Part shown: in pieces, positions 33,471-41,006 of the stretch
How the letters are laid out: every line of letters begins with the position of its first letter
Numbering within the stretch: position 1 is the first letter of the stretch
Origin: Dinghuibacter silviterrae
GTDB taxonomy: Bacteria; Bacteroidota; Bacteroidia; Chitinophagales; Chitinophagaceae
Length of the DNA stretch: 64,000 nt
NCBI RefSeq assembly: GCF_004366355.1
Contig: NZ_SODV01000002.1
Coordinates: 1,156,768 to 1,220,767 of the forward strand
Reading direction: 5' to 3'
The notes under the pieces: generated by a model
Database searches by the model: none
What the model was told of the DNA's origin: nothing
The model's input: the letters and a program-made list of their open reading frames with translations, nothing else
Translations under genes and position numbers: made by a program

Positions 33471-34253
33471 CTATAAAGGTAGTTCGATTTCTCCTTTGAA
33501 CACAAAGGTCGCCGGCCCACACAGCCAAATGTCCTCAAAGTCATTGTCGCCCACCTTTGTAAACTCCACCTGGAGCCTTCCCCCCAGTGTCTGCACATCC
33601 ACCTTCCCCGGTCCGTTCGACCGCGCGCCCACCAGGGCCGAAGCCGTTACCCCCGTCCCACAGGAATACGTTTCATCCTCCACCCCCCGCTCATACGTCC
33701 GGACATAAATGCTGCCGTCTCCGTTCAACTCCACGAAATTCACGTTGATCCCCTTTTCCGAAAACGGGGCACTATACCGGATCGCCGCTCCTTCCTTTGC
33801 TACGTCCAGGTCCGCCACCTTTTCCACGTGCTTTACATAATGCGGAGAGCCCGTATCCAGGATGAAATGGTCGTTTTCTTTCTTAATTGCGCGCACCGGG
33901 TTCATGTGCAACCGCACCCAATCCCCATTCCCCAATGTCCCCTCATGCTCCCCGTCCGCCGCGGTAAACGATGCGCTATGCCCGATCAACCGCAGCTTAT
34001 GCGCAAACCGGACGATGCTCCTCCCCCCGTTCCCACACATGCTCCCTTCCCGTCCGTCCGCGTTAAAATACTTCATGTCAAAGTCATACCCCTGCTTTTT
34101 GTTCAGCAACATCAACCCGTCCGCCCCAATCCCAAACCGCCGGTCGCACAACCACTTCACCTGTTCCGTCGTCAGCCCGCTGTACAACCCTTCCCGGTTA
34201 TCGATCAGGATAAAATCATTCCCCGTAGCCTGGTATTTGAAAAATGGAATCAT
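33471..34253 (-). CDS. dapF: Diaminopimelate epimerase
   Basis: A 260-residue enzyme with two-fold pseudo-symmetry. It begins MIPFFKYQATGNDFILIDN, and both catalytic cysteines are visible: MCGNGGRS in the N-terminal domain and YSCGTGVTASA in the C-terminal domain. It converts LL- to meso-diaminopimelate for lysine and peptidoglycan synthesis. The ATG at 34253 overlaps the stop of the nucleoside phosphorylase gene, which rules out the longer upstream reading. The family identity is clear. Confidence 0.95.
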   Translation of the reverse strand: MIPFFKYQATGNDFILIDNREGLYSGLTTEQVKWLCDRRFGIGADGLMLLNKKQGYDFDMKYFNADGREGSMCGNGGRSIVRFAHKLRLIGHSASFTAADGEHEGTLGNGDWVRLHMNPVRAIKKENDHFILDTGSPHYVKHVEKVADLDVAKEGAAIRYSAPFSEKGINVNFVELNGDGSIYVRTYERGVEDETYSCGTGVTASALVGARSNGPGKVDVQTLGGRLQVEFTKVGDNDFEDIWLCGPATFVFKGEIELPL

Positions 34254-35125
34254 AACTCCGTTTGTTCTAAAATGGACAATGTTTTCCGGATCAGCGATTC
34301 TATTGTTTTGGCCCCATCCTTTGTGAAGGTCCCCTCCACCCGGTTCGCCACGATGGCATTCAAGCTCAGGCACGCATGCCCCAGCAACCGCCCCAACCCA
34401 TATATACCCGCCGTCTCCATCTCAAAATTAGTGATCCTATGTGCACCAAACCGGAAATCCCCCAACCGGTCGATCAATTCCGGGTACATCAGCCCCAGAC
34501 GGAGCACTCTCCCCTGCGGCCCATAAAAACCTGGACACGTCACCGTAATCCCCCGGTGGAACCCCTCCACAAAGTGCTTCATCAACGAAGACGCCGCCCC
34601 GCTGATATAAGGCGGTGTCCCATTCAGCCCTGTATGCGTCACAAATGCATGCACCAGCTGTTTCTCCTCATCATTCGGCTGCGCCCGGTAAAAATGCAAC
34701 AGGTTATCCAACCCCAGCCCATGCGTAGACGCCAGGAAGCTGTCCACCGGTACATCTTTCTGCAACGACCCCGACGTACCCACCCGGACGATTCTCAGCG
34801 ACGTCAGCTGATCCTTCACCATCCTCTTCTCCAGGTCGATGTTCACCAGCGCATCCAACTCGTTGAATACTATATCGATATTATCCGTCCCAATCCCCGT
34901 CGACACCACCGTCAGCCGCTTTTTCCCCACCCGTCCCGTATGCGACACAAACTCACGGTGCTGCCGCCTCACTTCGATACTGTCGAAATGCTTGCTCACC
35001 TCCTTCACCCTGTCCGGATCCCCCACCGTCACCACCGTATGCGCCACTTCTTCCGGCCTCAAATCCAAGTGATACACCGCCCCTCTCTCATTGAGGATCA
35101 ATTCCGAATCCGCGATCTTCTGCAT
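34250..35125 (-). CDS. Nucleoside phosphorylase (uridine phosphorylase-like)
   Basis: A 291-residue member of the PNP/UDP phosphorylase family. Marks are VVTVGDPDRVKEVSKHFDSI, TVVSTGIGTDNIDIVFNELD, LRIVRVGTSGSLQKDVPVDS with the phosphate-binding Arg, and NFEMETAGIYGLGRLLGHAC with the ribose-binding EMET. It cleaves a nucleoside with phosphate in salvage. The ATG at 35125 is used; a TTG at 35134 is possible. It is the first gene of the operon leading to dapF, the CorA-like gene and the NUDIX gene. The base specificity cannot be set by eye. Confidence 0.9.
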   Translation of the reverse strand: MQKIADSELILNERGAVYHLDLRPEEVAHTVVTVGDPDRVKEVSKHFDSIEVRRQHREFVSHTGRVGKKRLTVVSTGIGTDNIDIVFNELDALVNIDLEKRMVKDQLTSLRIVRVGTSGSLQKDVPVDSFLASTHGLGLDNLLHFYRAQPNDEEKQLVHAFVTHTGLNGTPPYISGAASSLMKHFVEGFHRGITVTCPGFYGPQGRVLRLGLMYPELIDRLGDFRFGAHRITNFEMETAGIYGLGRLLGHACLSLNAIVANRVEGTFTKDGAKTIESLIRKTLSILEQTEL

Positions 35126-35146
35126 ATCCACCAAATTTCGGAAATA

Positions 35147-35178
35147 TTTCTAAAAATCAATCATTTACCCTATTTTTG
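35147..35178 (+). promoter_or_regulatory. Probable promoter upstream of tRNA-Cys
   Basis: TTTC (35147-35150), a 20-bp spacer, then TATTTTTG (35171-35178), a full TAnnTTTG match. It overlaps the divergent upstream region of the nucleoside phosphorylase gene. Confidence 0.5.
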
Positions 35179-35182
35179 CAAC

Positions 35183-35203
35183 CCCGCTAACGCGGGCTTT
35201 TTT
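35183..35203 (+). terminator. Terminator-like hairpin between promoter and tRNA-Cys
   Basis: CCCGC (35183-35187), a TAAC loop and GCGGG (35192-35196) are followed by CTTTTTT up to the first tRNA base. It has the form of an intrinsic terminator, but lies between the -7 box and the tRNA, so it could instead be a short 5' leader hairpin removed by RNase P. Confidence 0.5.
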
Positions 35204-35274
35204 GGTCCTGTGGCCGAGTGGCTAGGCAGAGGTCTGCAAAACCTTTTACAGCGGTTCGAATCCGCTCGGGACCT
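35204..35274 (+). tRNA. tRNA-Cys (anticodon GCA)
   Basis: A 71-nt cloverleaf can be drawn. Acceptor stem GGTCCTG pairs with CGGGACC (one G-U), with T as discriminator. The D arm is GCC-GAGTGGCTA-GGC, the anticodon stem GAGGT/ACCTT with loop CTGCAAA, a 4-nt variable loop, and T arm AGCGG-TTCGAAT-CCGCT. Anticodon GCA reads Cys codons. CCA is not encoded. Confidence 0.95.
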
Positions 35275-35296
35275 CGAAAAGAACACCCTTCTCCGC

Positions 35297-35325
35297 AAAA
35301 ACCGCTCTATTTGGGGCGGTTTTTT
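35297..35325 (+). terminator. Intrinsic terminator after tRNA-Cys
   Basis: AAAAACCGC (35297-35305) pairs with GCGGTTTTT (35316-35324) around a 10-nt loop and is followed by T-rich sequence. Confidence 0.8.
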
Positions 35326-35434
35326 ATTTACAACGAATCGGACGCGAGCTCGCTCGCGGTCTGCGCAGCGGCAAAAGCTGCCTAGCAATTAAGCGAATTC
35401 CTATGGAGATTGAAATAGCGCCAGCAAGCTCTAA

Positions 35435-35950
35435 TCAATTCGTCAACTCAGATGACATGATTTCGGTCAACCTCTGGCCCAATGAGTCGGGCGTATCCCA
35501 CCAAGATAGTTTGTCCTTCATTGCCCCGTTTGATATTGAATCTATGATAAAGGCCTTAGTCTTTGGGCCAAAGTATAACTGATCTTGGACTAAGATGGAA
35601 AAGTATTCGGCCCTAAGTTCTGCAGCGTCTTTAGAAATAAAGTAGTTTTTCGGAACGACCTCAAGCTGGTGATCCATCGGGTTAATTATGAAGGTGTCGA
35701 AGTTATTGTGGATTTTGTATGCCATCATTTCCTGAATCCCAGGAAGCTTATAGAAAAGCTTTGTAGTCTTATCGAGCAGGTCAATTTTTCTTTCCAACAA
35801 GAGTTTCTTGTCGTTTTCTCGCGTTTGGCGAATGCCGATATAGGATGTAATGAAAACGGTAGTCAAAGTAAAAGCTCCCGAAAGGACGGCGATCAGTACA
35901 GACTTTGTGAAGTTAGATAGCTCTCTTTTTTGAGAATTTGTCGTCATCAT
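35435..35950 (-). CDS. Hypothetical membrane-anchored protein
   Basis: A 171-residue protein with one N-terminal membrane helix (FTKSVLIAVLSGAFTLTTVF, residues 14-38) followed by a charged helical segment (QTRENDKKLLLERKIDLLDK) and a soluble domain with no recognised family. Its base composition is clearly more AT-rich than that of the genes before the tRNA, as for the whole stretch that follows. Probably an accessory gene. The start could be either of two adjacent ATG codons. Confidence 0.6.
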   Translation of the reverse strand: MMTTNSQKRELSNFTKSVLIAVLSGAFTLTTVFITSYIGIRQTRENDKKLLLERKIDLLDKTTKLFYKLPGIQEMMAYKIHNNFDTFIINPMDHQLEVVPKNYFISKDAAELRAEYFSILVQDQLYFGPKTKAFIIDSISNGAMKDKLSWWDTPDSLGQRLTEIMSSELTN

Positions 35951-35996
35951 TCTAAAATGAGCATATAGTTTTTAATTGCGGAGAAAGTGAAGTATT

Positions 35997-36341
35997 TCAG
36001 TTGATTTTGCCTAAAATATCCTTGATCTCTGTTATTAAAGTTGAAAGAAATTGCTCTTTTACTAACCAAACGATTTTATTGTCAATGCCAAAATAGTCAT
36101 GCACAATCCTATTCCGAAACCCCCTTATCCTCTGCCAATCTATATTAGGATTTTGAGTCCGGATTTCCTCCGGCAGCCTGTTAGCCGCCTCCCCAATAAT
36201 TTCAAAGTTCCGAATAACCGCATCGACAGTCTTACCATCCTCAACGAATTCCTCATATGAAAGCCTCTCCGTATAAGACAAAATCTTATTGGAACTCTCA
36301 ATAATATCTTGCAATAAAAGTTGTGGATCTCTACTAGACAT
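35997..36341 (-). CDS. HepT-like (DUF86) ribonuclease toxin
   Basis: A 114-residue HEPN-type protein. The catalytic motif Rx4HxY appears as RNRIVHDYFG, and the helix FEIIGEAANRLPEEIRTQNP is typical of HepT. In known MntA/HepT pairs HepT is an RNase toxin silenced by AMPylation of its Tyr by MntA. The ATG at 36341 is preferred; it overlaps the antitoxin gene by 8 bp. Gene order (antitoxin first) fits this class. Confidence 0.88.
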   Translation of the reverse strand: MSSRDPQLLLQDIIESSNKILSYTERLSYEEFVEDGKTVDAVIRNFEIIGEAANRLPEEIRTQNPNIDWQRIRGFRNRIVHDYFGIDNKIVWLVKEQFLSTLITEIKDILGKIN

Positions 36342-36624
36342 AAAGTATTTCGGACTCAATAGCCCGATAATATTGCGGCTTTATACCCGCTTTGGAAACA
36401 AGGTCGACTTTTCGATCGAGCAGTTGCTCTAGTTCGTCCGCCAAATCGACGAATTCGATACCAATAGGCTGGCTAAAGTCGACCACAATATCGATGTCGC
36501 TTTCTGGTCTGAAATCGGTTCTTACAATAGAACCGAACAGGCCAATGGAATTGACATGGTACTTTTTAGAGAGTTCGGGTTTTGCCCGACGAAGTTTCTC
36601 CTGTATGGTCGACAGATAACTCAC
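36334..36624 (-). CDS. MntA-like minimal nucleotidyltransferase antitoxin
   Basis: About 96 residues. The nucleotidyltransferase motif is intact: SIGLFGSIVRTDFRPESDID (GSx..., then DxD) and a third acidic strand RKVDLV. It should AMPylate and so inactivate the HepT partner. No ATG is present; a GTG at 36624 gives VSYLSTIQEKLRRAKPELS and sits 4 nt after a TAnnTTTG box, whereas the TTG at 36639 lies upstream of that box. The GTG is therefore preferred. The pair lies in the AT-rich island. Confidence 0.85.
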   Translation of the reverse strand: MSYLSTIQEKLRRAKPELSKKYHVNSIGLFGSIVRTDFRPESDIDIVVDFSQPIGIEFVDLADELEQLLDRKVDLVSKAGIKPQYYRAIESEILYV

Positions 36625-36628
36625 TTTA

Positions 36629-36636
36629 CAAATATA
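36629..36636 (-). promoter_or_regulatory. Probable -7 element (TAnnTTTG) of the mntA/hepT pair
   Basis: On the minus strand the box reads TATATTTG, ending 4 nt before the proposed GTG start. It supports a leaderless transcript and the shorter protein. Confidence 0.45.
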
Positions 36637-36868
36637 CAATAAGTTCGGGTTGGCCCTAGGCTACCAGGATAGATATTAATGCATTGAAAATCAATTGAAA
36701 ATAATTTTATGCCGCGCCGGAAAGCCACGCAAGCAGCTACAGGTCTCTTATAAAAGGGGTCTTATTATTGATGGTGCAGCGAACGCGAGTTTACCCGCAG
36801 TCCGCGACGCACCAGGATAACCCACCCGGATTTTGCGCTTCACCCACCACAGCGTATATTTAATATAT

Positions 36869-37366
36869 ATGAAAAGAGTCATTTATATACTGCTGTATAT
36901 AATATTGATAATCACAATTTTCTTTGGATTAAGCGATCGAATTATTTATGGGCAACAGCAAGACCTCCTGCGTTGGCTTCCTTTCATTCTTTTATTTGTA
37001 GTGAATCCAATACTTGTCTTTCTTATTGCCAGGACATTTGAAATCAAAAAGAATACGGTTATAGGAATAGCCGCACTGTCCGTATTGGTTTGGGGCCCCC
37101 TTTATGGAATTTATTTGAATAAGATGAAGGACAAGGAATTGACTTTACACGGAAAACCGACTATGGGAATTGTATATAAAAAATGGCATACTAGCGGGCG
37201 GAACAGGCATGAATGGCTGCTAAAGTGCCGTTTCTATGTAAATGGCGTGGAATATTCCACATTTAGCGAAGAGGATAAATACAATCAATACAAAATCGGA
37301 GACACGCTGCATGTTGTCTACGCAGAACGTACACCAACAAATTGTGAAATTTTGGAATTGAAGTAG
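36869..37366 (+). CDS. Membrane protein with DUF3592-like C-terminal domain
   Basis: A 165-residue protein. Three membrane segments lie in the first 90 residues (VIYILLYIILIITIFFGL, WLPFILLFVVNPILVFLIA, VIGIAALSVLVWGPLYGIYL). The C-terminal part WLLKCRFYVNGVEYSTFSEE and YKIGDTLHVVYAERTPTNCE resembles DUF3592, a small beta domain of unknown role. The ATG at 36869 follows an AT-rich TATATTTA box and excludes an uncharged upstream extension. Accessory-island gene. Confidence 0.65.
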   Translation: MKRVIYILLYIILIITIFFGLSDRIIYGQQQDLLRWLPFILLFVVNPILVFLIARTFEIKKNTVIGIAALSVLVWGPLYGIYLNKMKDKELTLHGKPTMGIVYKKWHTSGRNRHEWLLKCRFYVNGVEYSTFSEEDKYNQYKIGDTLHVVYAERTPTNCEILELK

Positions 37367-37370
37367 CAGA

Positions 37371-38000
37371 CTATAGCCGATTTTCTTTTTTTATAAGCGG
37401 CTTTAAAATCTTACCCCCCCACAACCCTAACAAAACCTGACAAAGTAATCCTATAGCCAGCCCGGTTAACTGAGCTTTCGTTGAAACAATATGATTCGAC
37501 GCGAAGTAATAGATAACATACACCCCCAGAGGAATTTTAAAAAGCACACTTACAATAAGCCCCGGGTTGTACCCCTTGAATTTAAGCGCCATCACCACAC
37601 GAGGAAGAGAATTGATCACCGAAAAATAGGCTGTCCAAAGCCCTATGGAGAGGGCAAATTGTCCCGATAAAATGGCAGAAACGGGAAATGCAATAAAAAT
37701 CAGTGCGATGTTGACCCAAAAAGACCGTGCCTTTGTAAAAGGGAAGTCGGACTTGTCAGAGCCCAATACCTTTTTATTGAAAAAACCGGCAAATCCCCCA
37801 GGTAATATATACTCTTCAAATTGTTGTAGGAAACAAACAGGGGTTTGCAGCCAAAGCAGAAACAAGGCGTAGTTATTGTTTTTAACGTACAGGGTTAACA
37901 TCGCGGACACAAATACCGCAAGGAAAATGGTTGATTTGTTCCAATTGTCATACAGCCACGCCAGATTAAAACGATTGTTTGAAACATCTGTTCGATTCAT
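37371..38000 (-). CDS. HXXEE-like integral membrane protein
   Basis: A 209-residue protein with about six membrane helices. The segment FLQQFEEYILPGGFAGFFNK resembles the HXXEE domain (named for H-x-x-E-E), but the His is Gln here (QQFEE). The later region YFSVINSLPRVVMALKFKGY, NPGLIV also fits that family. Function of the family is unknown. It lies 12 bp downstream of a TetR gene, so its expression is probably set by that repressor. Confidence 0.65.
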   Translation of the reverse strand: MNRTDVSNNRFNLAWLYDNWNKSTIFLAVFVSAMLTLYVKNNNYALFLLWLQTPVCFLQQFEEYILPGGFAGFFNKKVLGSDKSDFPFTKARSFWVNIALIFIAFPVSAILSGQFALSIGLWTAYFSVINSLPRVVMALKFKGYNPGLIVSVLFKIPLGVYVIYYFASNHIVSTKAQLTGLAIGLLCQVLLGLWGGKILKPLIKKENRL

Positions 38001-38012
38001 GGGTAAATTTTT

Positions 38013-38621
38013 TTAGATTTTGATGGAGTCCCAGATGATGTCAGCGATTTGCTTTTTTCTTTCATTGATTTTGTGCACGTATTGCAGCTCGGTCAAATTA
38101 AAAAGCTTCATCATCAAGGGTCTGTTTATAAACGGAAAAATCGTCAGCGCTTGAATGTTCAATAACAGGTCTTCCGCTTTAATCTTTTTTATAACGCCCT
38201 TTTTTGACTCGGCATCTATTTGTTTTGTCAGAACGGCTAAGAACTCTTTCGTTGACACCTTACCGATCAGTGATAGAACAATACCAGGGTTCCTGTTTAC
38301 CTCACTCATGACGAAAACAGGCAATTCGGGAAACGCAGAAAATTTGTTTGTATCCAGTTCAACAATTTGAGCAATCTTATCCCTAAGCGGCAAATCGGCA
38401 TTCAAATAAGTGGCTATGACGGCAAAAAAATGTTGGAACTCCTCCTGGAAAATGCTGCTGAACAGCTTTTCCTTACTTCTGAAGTAGTAGTTGACCATGG
38501 ATTTGGTCGTTCCCGCTTCATCGGCGATATCCTGAACCGTAGTGCCGTCAAATCCTTTGGAAGTGAAAATTTTCCTGGCAGCATTCCGGATAACCGTTTC
38601 TGTGTTTAATACGTCACTCAT
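38013..38621 (-). CDS. TetR family transcriptional regulator
   Basis: A 202-residue TetR-type repressor. The N-terminal helix-turn-helix is TVIRNAARKIFTSKGFDGTT, VQDIADEAGTTKSMVNYYFR and SKEKLFSSIF, all canonical; the rest is a ligand-binding helical domain without a recognised subclass. A perfect 20-bp palindrome lies 10 bp upstream of its start, a likely autoregulatory operator. The downstream HXXEE-like gene is the probable target. The ligand is unknown. Confidence 0.92.
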   Translation of the reverse strand: MSDVLNTETVIRNAARKIFTSKGFDGTTVQDIADEAGTTKSMVNYYFRSKEKLFSSIFQEEFQHFFAVIATYLNADLPLRDKIAQIVELDTNKFSAFPELPVFVMSEVNRNPGIVLSLIGKVSTKEFLAVLTKQIDAESKKGVIKKIKAEDLLLNIQALTIFPFINRPLMMKLFNLTELQYVHKINERKKQIADIIWDSIKI

Positions 38622-38631
38622 GATACAAGTG

Positions 38632-38651
38632 TTTCGAACAAGTGTTCGAAA
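38632..38651. promoter_or_regulatory. Palindromic operator of the TetR-HXXEE unit
   Basis: TTTCGAACAAGTGTTCGAAA has perfect 9-bp arms around an AG centre. Its size and position (10 bp before the tetR start codon) fit a TetR dimer site. Confidence 0.7.
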
Positions 38652-38959
38652 AGCAAAAGTAGTTATTTTTTAATATTCTTAGACAGGGTTGTCCAACTAA
38701 AGTGGGGCAACATTTTATTTATTTAAATTATTGATTATCAGTCGAAAAATTTGCCGGGTAATTAAGGTCCATCCGGTTGTTTTTTATTTTACCCAAATTC
38801 AATATTGCCGATGCTTTTGTTACTTTTCCATAAGTTTGGAAACATTTCGGAGCGGCCACGATGCTATTTATATCGTCTGTTTGGGTATCGATACTGTAAT
38901 AGATGATTTATTATTGCTTGAGTAAAAGAAGCGCAGAAACCCAATTTAATCGAGATATT
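38652..38959. other. AT-rich intergenic stretch without recognised features
   Basis: A 308-bp gap between the TetR operator and the next gene. I see no convincing ORF, RNA or repeat in it, only AT-rich sequence. Confidence 0.5.
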
Positions 38960-39373
38960 ATGTATAAACTGAAGACAAAATTGAGTCATTTCAGGTTCAA
39001 TAGCATAATTAGAAGGGAAATCTATACTGTTGAATGGTATAAATACAATCCAGATACGGACAAAATGGAGGGTCTTACGCATAACGAACTTGTCCTCTTC
39101 ACCAATTTTGCAGCAGCTAACTCAATGAATTTTGGAGGCGAGAAGAATTATGCAATTGCAGAGAATGACGCTTCTTTGGTAGATACTGTAGATGCGTTTC
39201 CAATTGGACTCAATGGAATTCCATCGTATTATATCCTAAGGTCTAGCCCTGAGCTTTCAAAAGACGGTTCGCTTTTCAGTGCTATGGATATTGTTTTACA
39301 GAATGGGCTCAGTGATCATCACAAGTATAATTTACCATTTGCTGTTGTAGGGAGGAGAATTGATATTGAGTAG
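38960..39373 (+). CDS. Hypothetical protein
   Basis: A 137-residue protein of unknown family, starting MYKLKTKLSHFRFNSIIRRE. It has no signal peptide or membrane helix and looks mixed alpha/beta (REIYTVEWYKYNPDTDKMEG, NELVLFTNFAAANSMNFGGE, YILRSSPELS, LPFAVVGRRIDIE). The ATG at 38960 is preferred over one at 38903 because the added residues are low-complexity. It lies alone on the plus strand in the AT-rich island. Confidence 0.5.
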   Translation: MYKLKTKLSHFRFNSIIRREIYTVEWYKYNPDTDKMEGLTHNELVLFTNFAAANSMNFGGEKNYAIAENDASLVDTVDAFPIGLNGIPSYYILRSSPELSKDGSLFSAMDIVLQNGLSDHHKYNLPFAVVGRRIDIE

Positions 39374-39387
39374 CCGAAAAATAATAT

Positions 39388-39852
39388 TTATGTTGATATT
39401 GTCTTTAAAAATGGCGCTCCTTCGAATAGCCTCAAAAGCTTTTCTTTATGCGTGAAATTGAGATCGGCAAGAATTGAATAGAGTAGTGCGTTCTGAGTTT
39501 TACAGAATTGCCGGTACATTTTATTCGTTATAAAGAAGTATCGTCTGCTTTGGGGCCTATTAGGATTTCGGAAAATGATGTCTTGTAAGGCCTTCTGAGA
39601 AGGTTTGAATATGAATATGAAATAGAATTGAGCATTGTCTGTTTGAATTTCTTCGGGAGATTTTATCAAATTTTGGACTGAGCTATAGTGAACTTTCTTG
39701 GGGGATCGCAAGTAGGTTTTGCTTTGATTAACTTTGACAATGGCCTTTTCTGTCTCGGGATCTGGGTTCCCGGTCACGAAGAAAGTGTGATGCCGCTTAA
39801 GACGGCCCAGGTTGATGGTGCGGGTCGTGAAGAATTGTTTCAGTAGAGACAA
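39388..39852 (-). CDS. Hypothetical protein, third gene of the PLD operon
   Basis: A 154-residue basic protein (MSLLKQFFTTRTINLGRLKR, KTYLRSPKKVHYSSVQNLIK, NPNRPQSRRYFFITNKMYRQ). No family is recognised. It has no signal peptide or membrane helix, so a cytoplasmic role is likely, perhaps with nucleic acid given its charge (inference). It starts 12 bp after the small upstream gene, in line with the PLD-like gene. Confidence 0.5.
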   Translation of the reverse strand: MSLLKQFFTTRTINLGRLKRHHTFFVTGNPDPETEKAIVKVNQSKTYLRSPKKVHYSSVQNLIKSPEEIQTDNAQFYFIFIFKPSQKALQDIIFRNPNRPQSRRYFFITNKMYRQFCKTQNALLYSILADLNFTHKEKLLRLFEGAPFLKTIST

Positions 39853-39864
39853 GATCGCTTGCTT

Positions 39865-40143
39865 CTACTGAACAATTAGTCTTGCCCAGGTGTAGTAGGT
39901 GAATTCGCAAAGATAATCTGGCCGTCTGGAGGGGTTGTCATAGGTGATGTGAGCATTGATGGTACGGCGATTGCTGTTATTTGTAATGGTTAAATGACTC
40001 CCCGTTTCTGCCAGGCCGATAGTGATTTTTTGGTGCCCTTCCTTGGTTCCTATACTAAAGTATTCGGTATTGGGAATTTGAATAATTTTATCAGGAATAT
40101 CAGTCAAAGGACTTGTGGAGGGTTTAGGTTTTTTAGAGACCAT
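39865..40143 (-). CDS. Hypothetical small protein, second gene of the PLD operon
   Basis: A 92-residue protein (MVSKKPKPSTSPLTDIPDKI). The middle looks beta-rich (EYFSIGTKEGHQKITIGLAE, GSHLTITNNSNRRTINAHIT) and the end is aromatic (YLCEFTYYTWARLIVQ). The ATG at 40143 overlaps the PLD-like stop by 11 bp; another ATG at 40158 would overlap by 26 bp. I recognise no family. Confidence 0.5.
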   Translation of the reverse strand: MVSKKPKPSTSPLTDIPDKIIQIPNTEYFSIGTKEGHQKITIGLAETGSHLTITNNSNRRTINAHITYDNPSRRPDYLCEFTYYTWARLIVQ

Positions 40144-40852
40144 ATAAGTTCTGAGCATCTTTCCAATACTTTTTCAAAATGGGTTTGCTGACGCTGGTTT
40201 CGCCTCCAGAAAGTTCACCAGAGAAATGGCAGTATCTTTCGGCATATTCGGGGTTGCCAAACTCTTTCCATTTTTTATAAGCATCCGGAGATAAAGGCTT
40301 GTCTATATTGAACGGAATTTCAACCCCTGTCCGAATGCAGAAACCGATACCTTTTTTGGTTGTTTTTAGCGCTTTCCCATTCGTAGGAGAAGGTATGACA
40401 TCTCCTGAAGTCTGAATTACATATAAGCGGCTTGTTTCAATAATATATTGGACCTCATTCAAAGTATCTTGAAATAATTGAGAGTCTGAAGGAAGAGCCT
40501 TTTCTGCAAGCACACCCATTTCCTTGTTGTGGTCCATCGAGAATTGATAGAGATTCATCGAAGTAATGATCATGCGATCGGCGCTGGTGTAACATTTAGC
40601 ATGTAAGTCTTCGTGGAATCGCAGAGTCACGTGGCGGAGGGTTCGAAAGTAAACGATGTCGTCCGGGCTCAAATTTGGTTCACGAAAGATCAGCGTAGTC
40701 CTTTTACCCTTTTTGTCTCTATAAGCTAGCAGTTCCCGAAAGTCTTTGGATAGTTGTAAATAAGGGGAAATGAGAATCAAATCGGAGCCGGAGTTTTTAA
40801 TGAGGTCGGAGATTTCCGCGGCACATTTCCGAGTATCTAGGAATTTGGCCAT
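40133..40852 (-). CDS. Phospholipase D-like nuclease with C-terminal Cys-containing module
   Basis: A 239-residue protein with one HKD motif: FHEDLHAKCYTSADRMIITS (HxKx4D), followed by NLYQFSMDHNKEMGVLA, the usual S/N-rich end. Single-HKD proteins act as dimers, often as nucleases. The C-terminal part, GFCIRTGVEIPFNIDKPLSP and YAERYCHFSGE, holds spaced Cys and His that could bind zinc. The ATG at 40852 is preferred; an ATG at 40951 would add a hydrophobic segment of doubtful value. Two unknown genes follow with overlap or a 12-bp gap. Confidence 0.78.
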   Translation of the reverse strand: MAKFLDTRKCAAEISDLIKNSGSDLILISPYLQLSKDFRELLAYRDKKGKRTTLIFREPNLSPDDIVYFRTLRHVTLRFHEDLHAKCYTSADRMIITSMNLYQFSMDHNKEMGVLAEKALPSDSQLFQDTLNEVQYIIETSRLYVIQTSGDVIPSPTNGKALKTTKKGIGFCIRTGVEIPFNIDKPLSPDAYKKWKEFGNPEYAERYCHFSGELSGGETSVSKPILKKYWKDAQNLYGL

Positions 40853-40972
40853 TTTTCTGCGATTTATTAGGCAGGTGATAGCGAATGATGTAAGATAGGC
40901 GGAAATGGCCAAATCTGCAATAGCGGAGTATTGCGGATTGTGTAACTGCATATAAGGATGCTGAACCAGGAT

Positions 40973-41003
40973 AAAAAAAGCTGGCCCGAGCGGGCCAGCT
41001 TTT
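40973..41003 (-). terminator. Strong intrinsic terminator closing the peptide array
   Basis: GCTGGCCCG (40980-40988) and CGGGCCAGC (40991-40999) form a long GC stem. Read on the minus strand, the stem is followed by seven T residues; on the plus strand it is followed by four. It lies 3 bp after the last precursor gene's stop region. Confidence 0.85.
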
Positions 41004-41006
41004 CAC

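Noticed and set aside
35204-35274. tRNA-Cys as an attachment site with a duplicated 3' end
   Set aside because: I looked for the T-arm/acceptor sequence again up to 41.6 kb and saw no copy, and no integrase gene is present.
38652-38959. A regulatory RNA in the gap before 38960
   Set aside because: No stable hairpin, terminator or conserved box could be recognised by eye.
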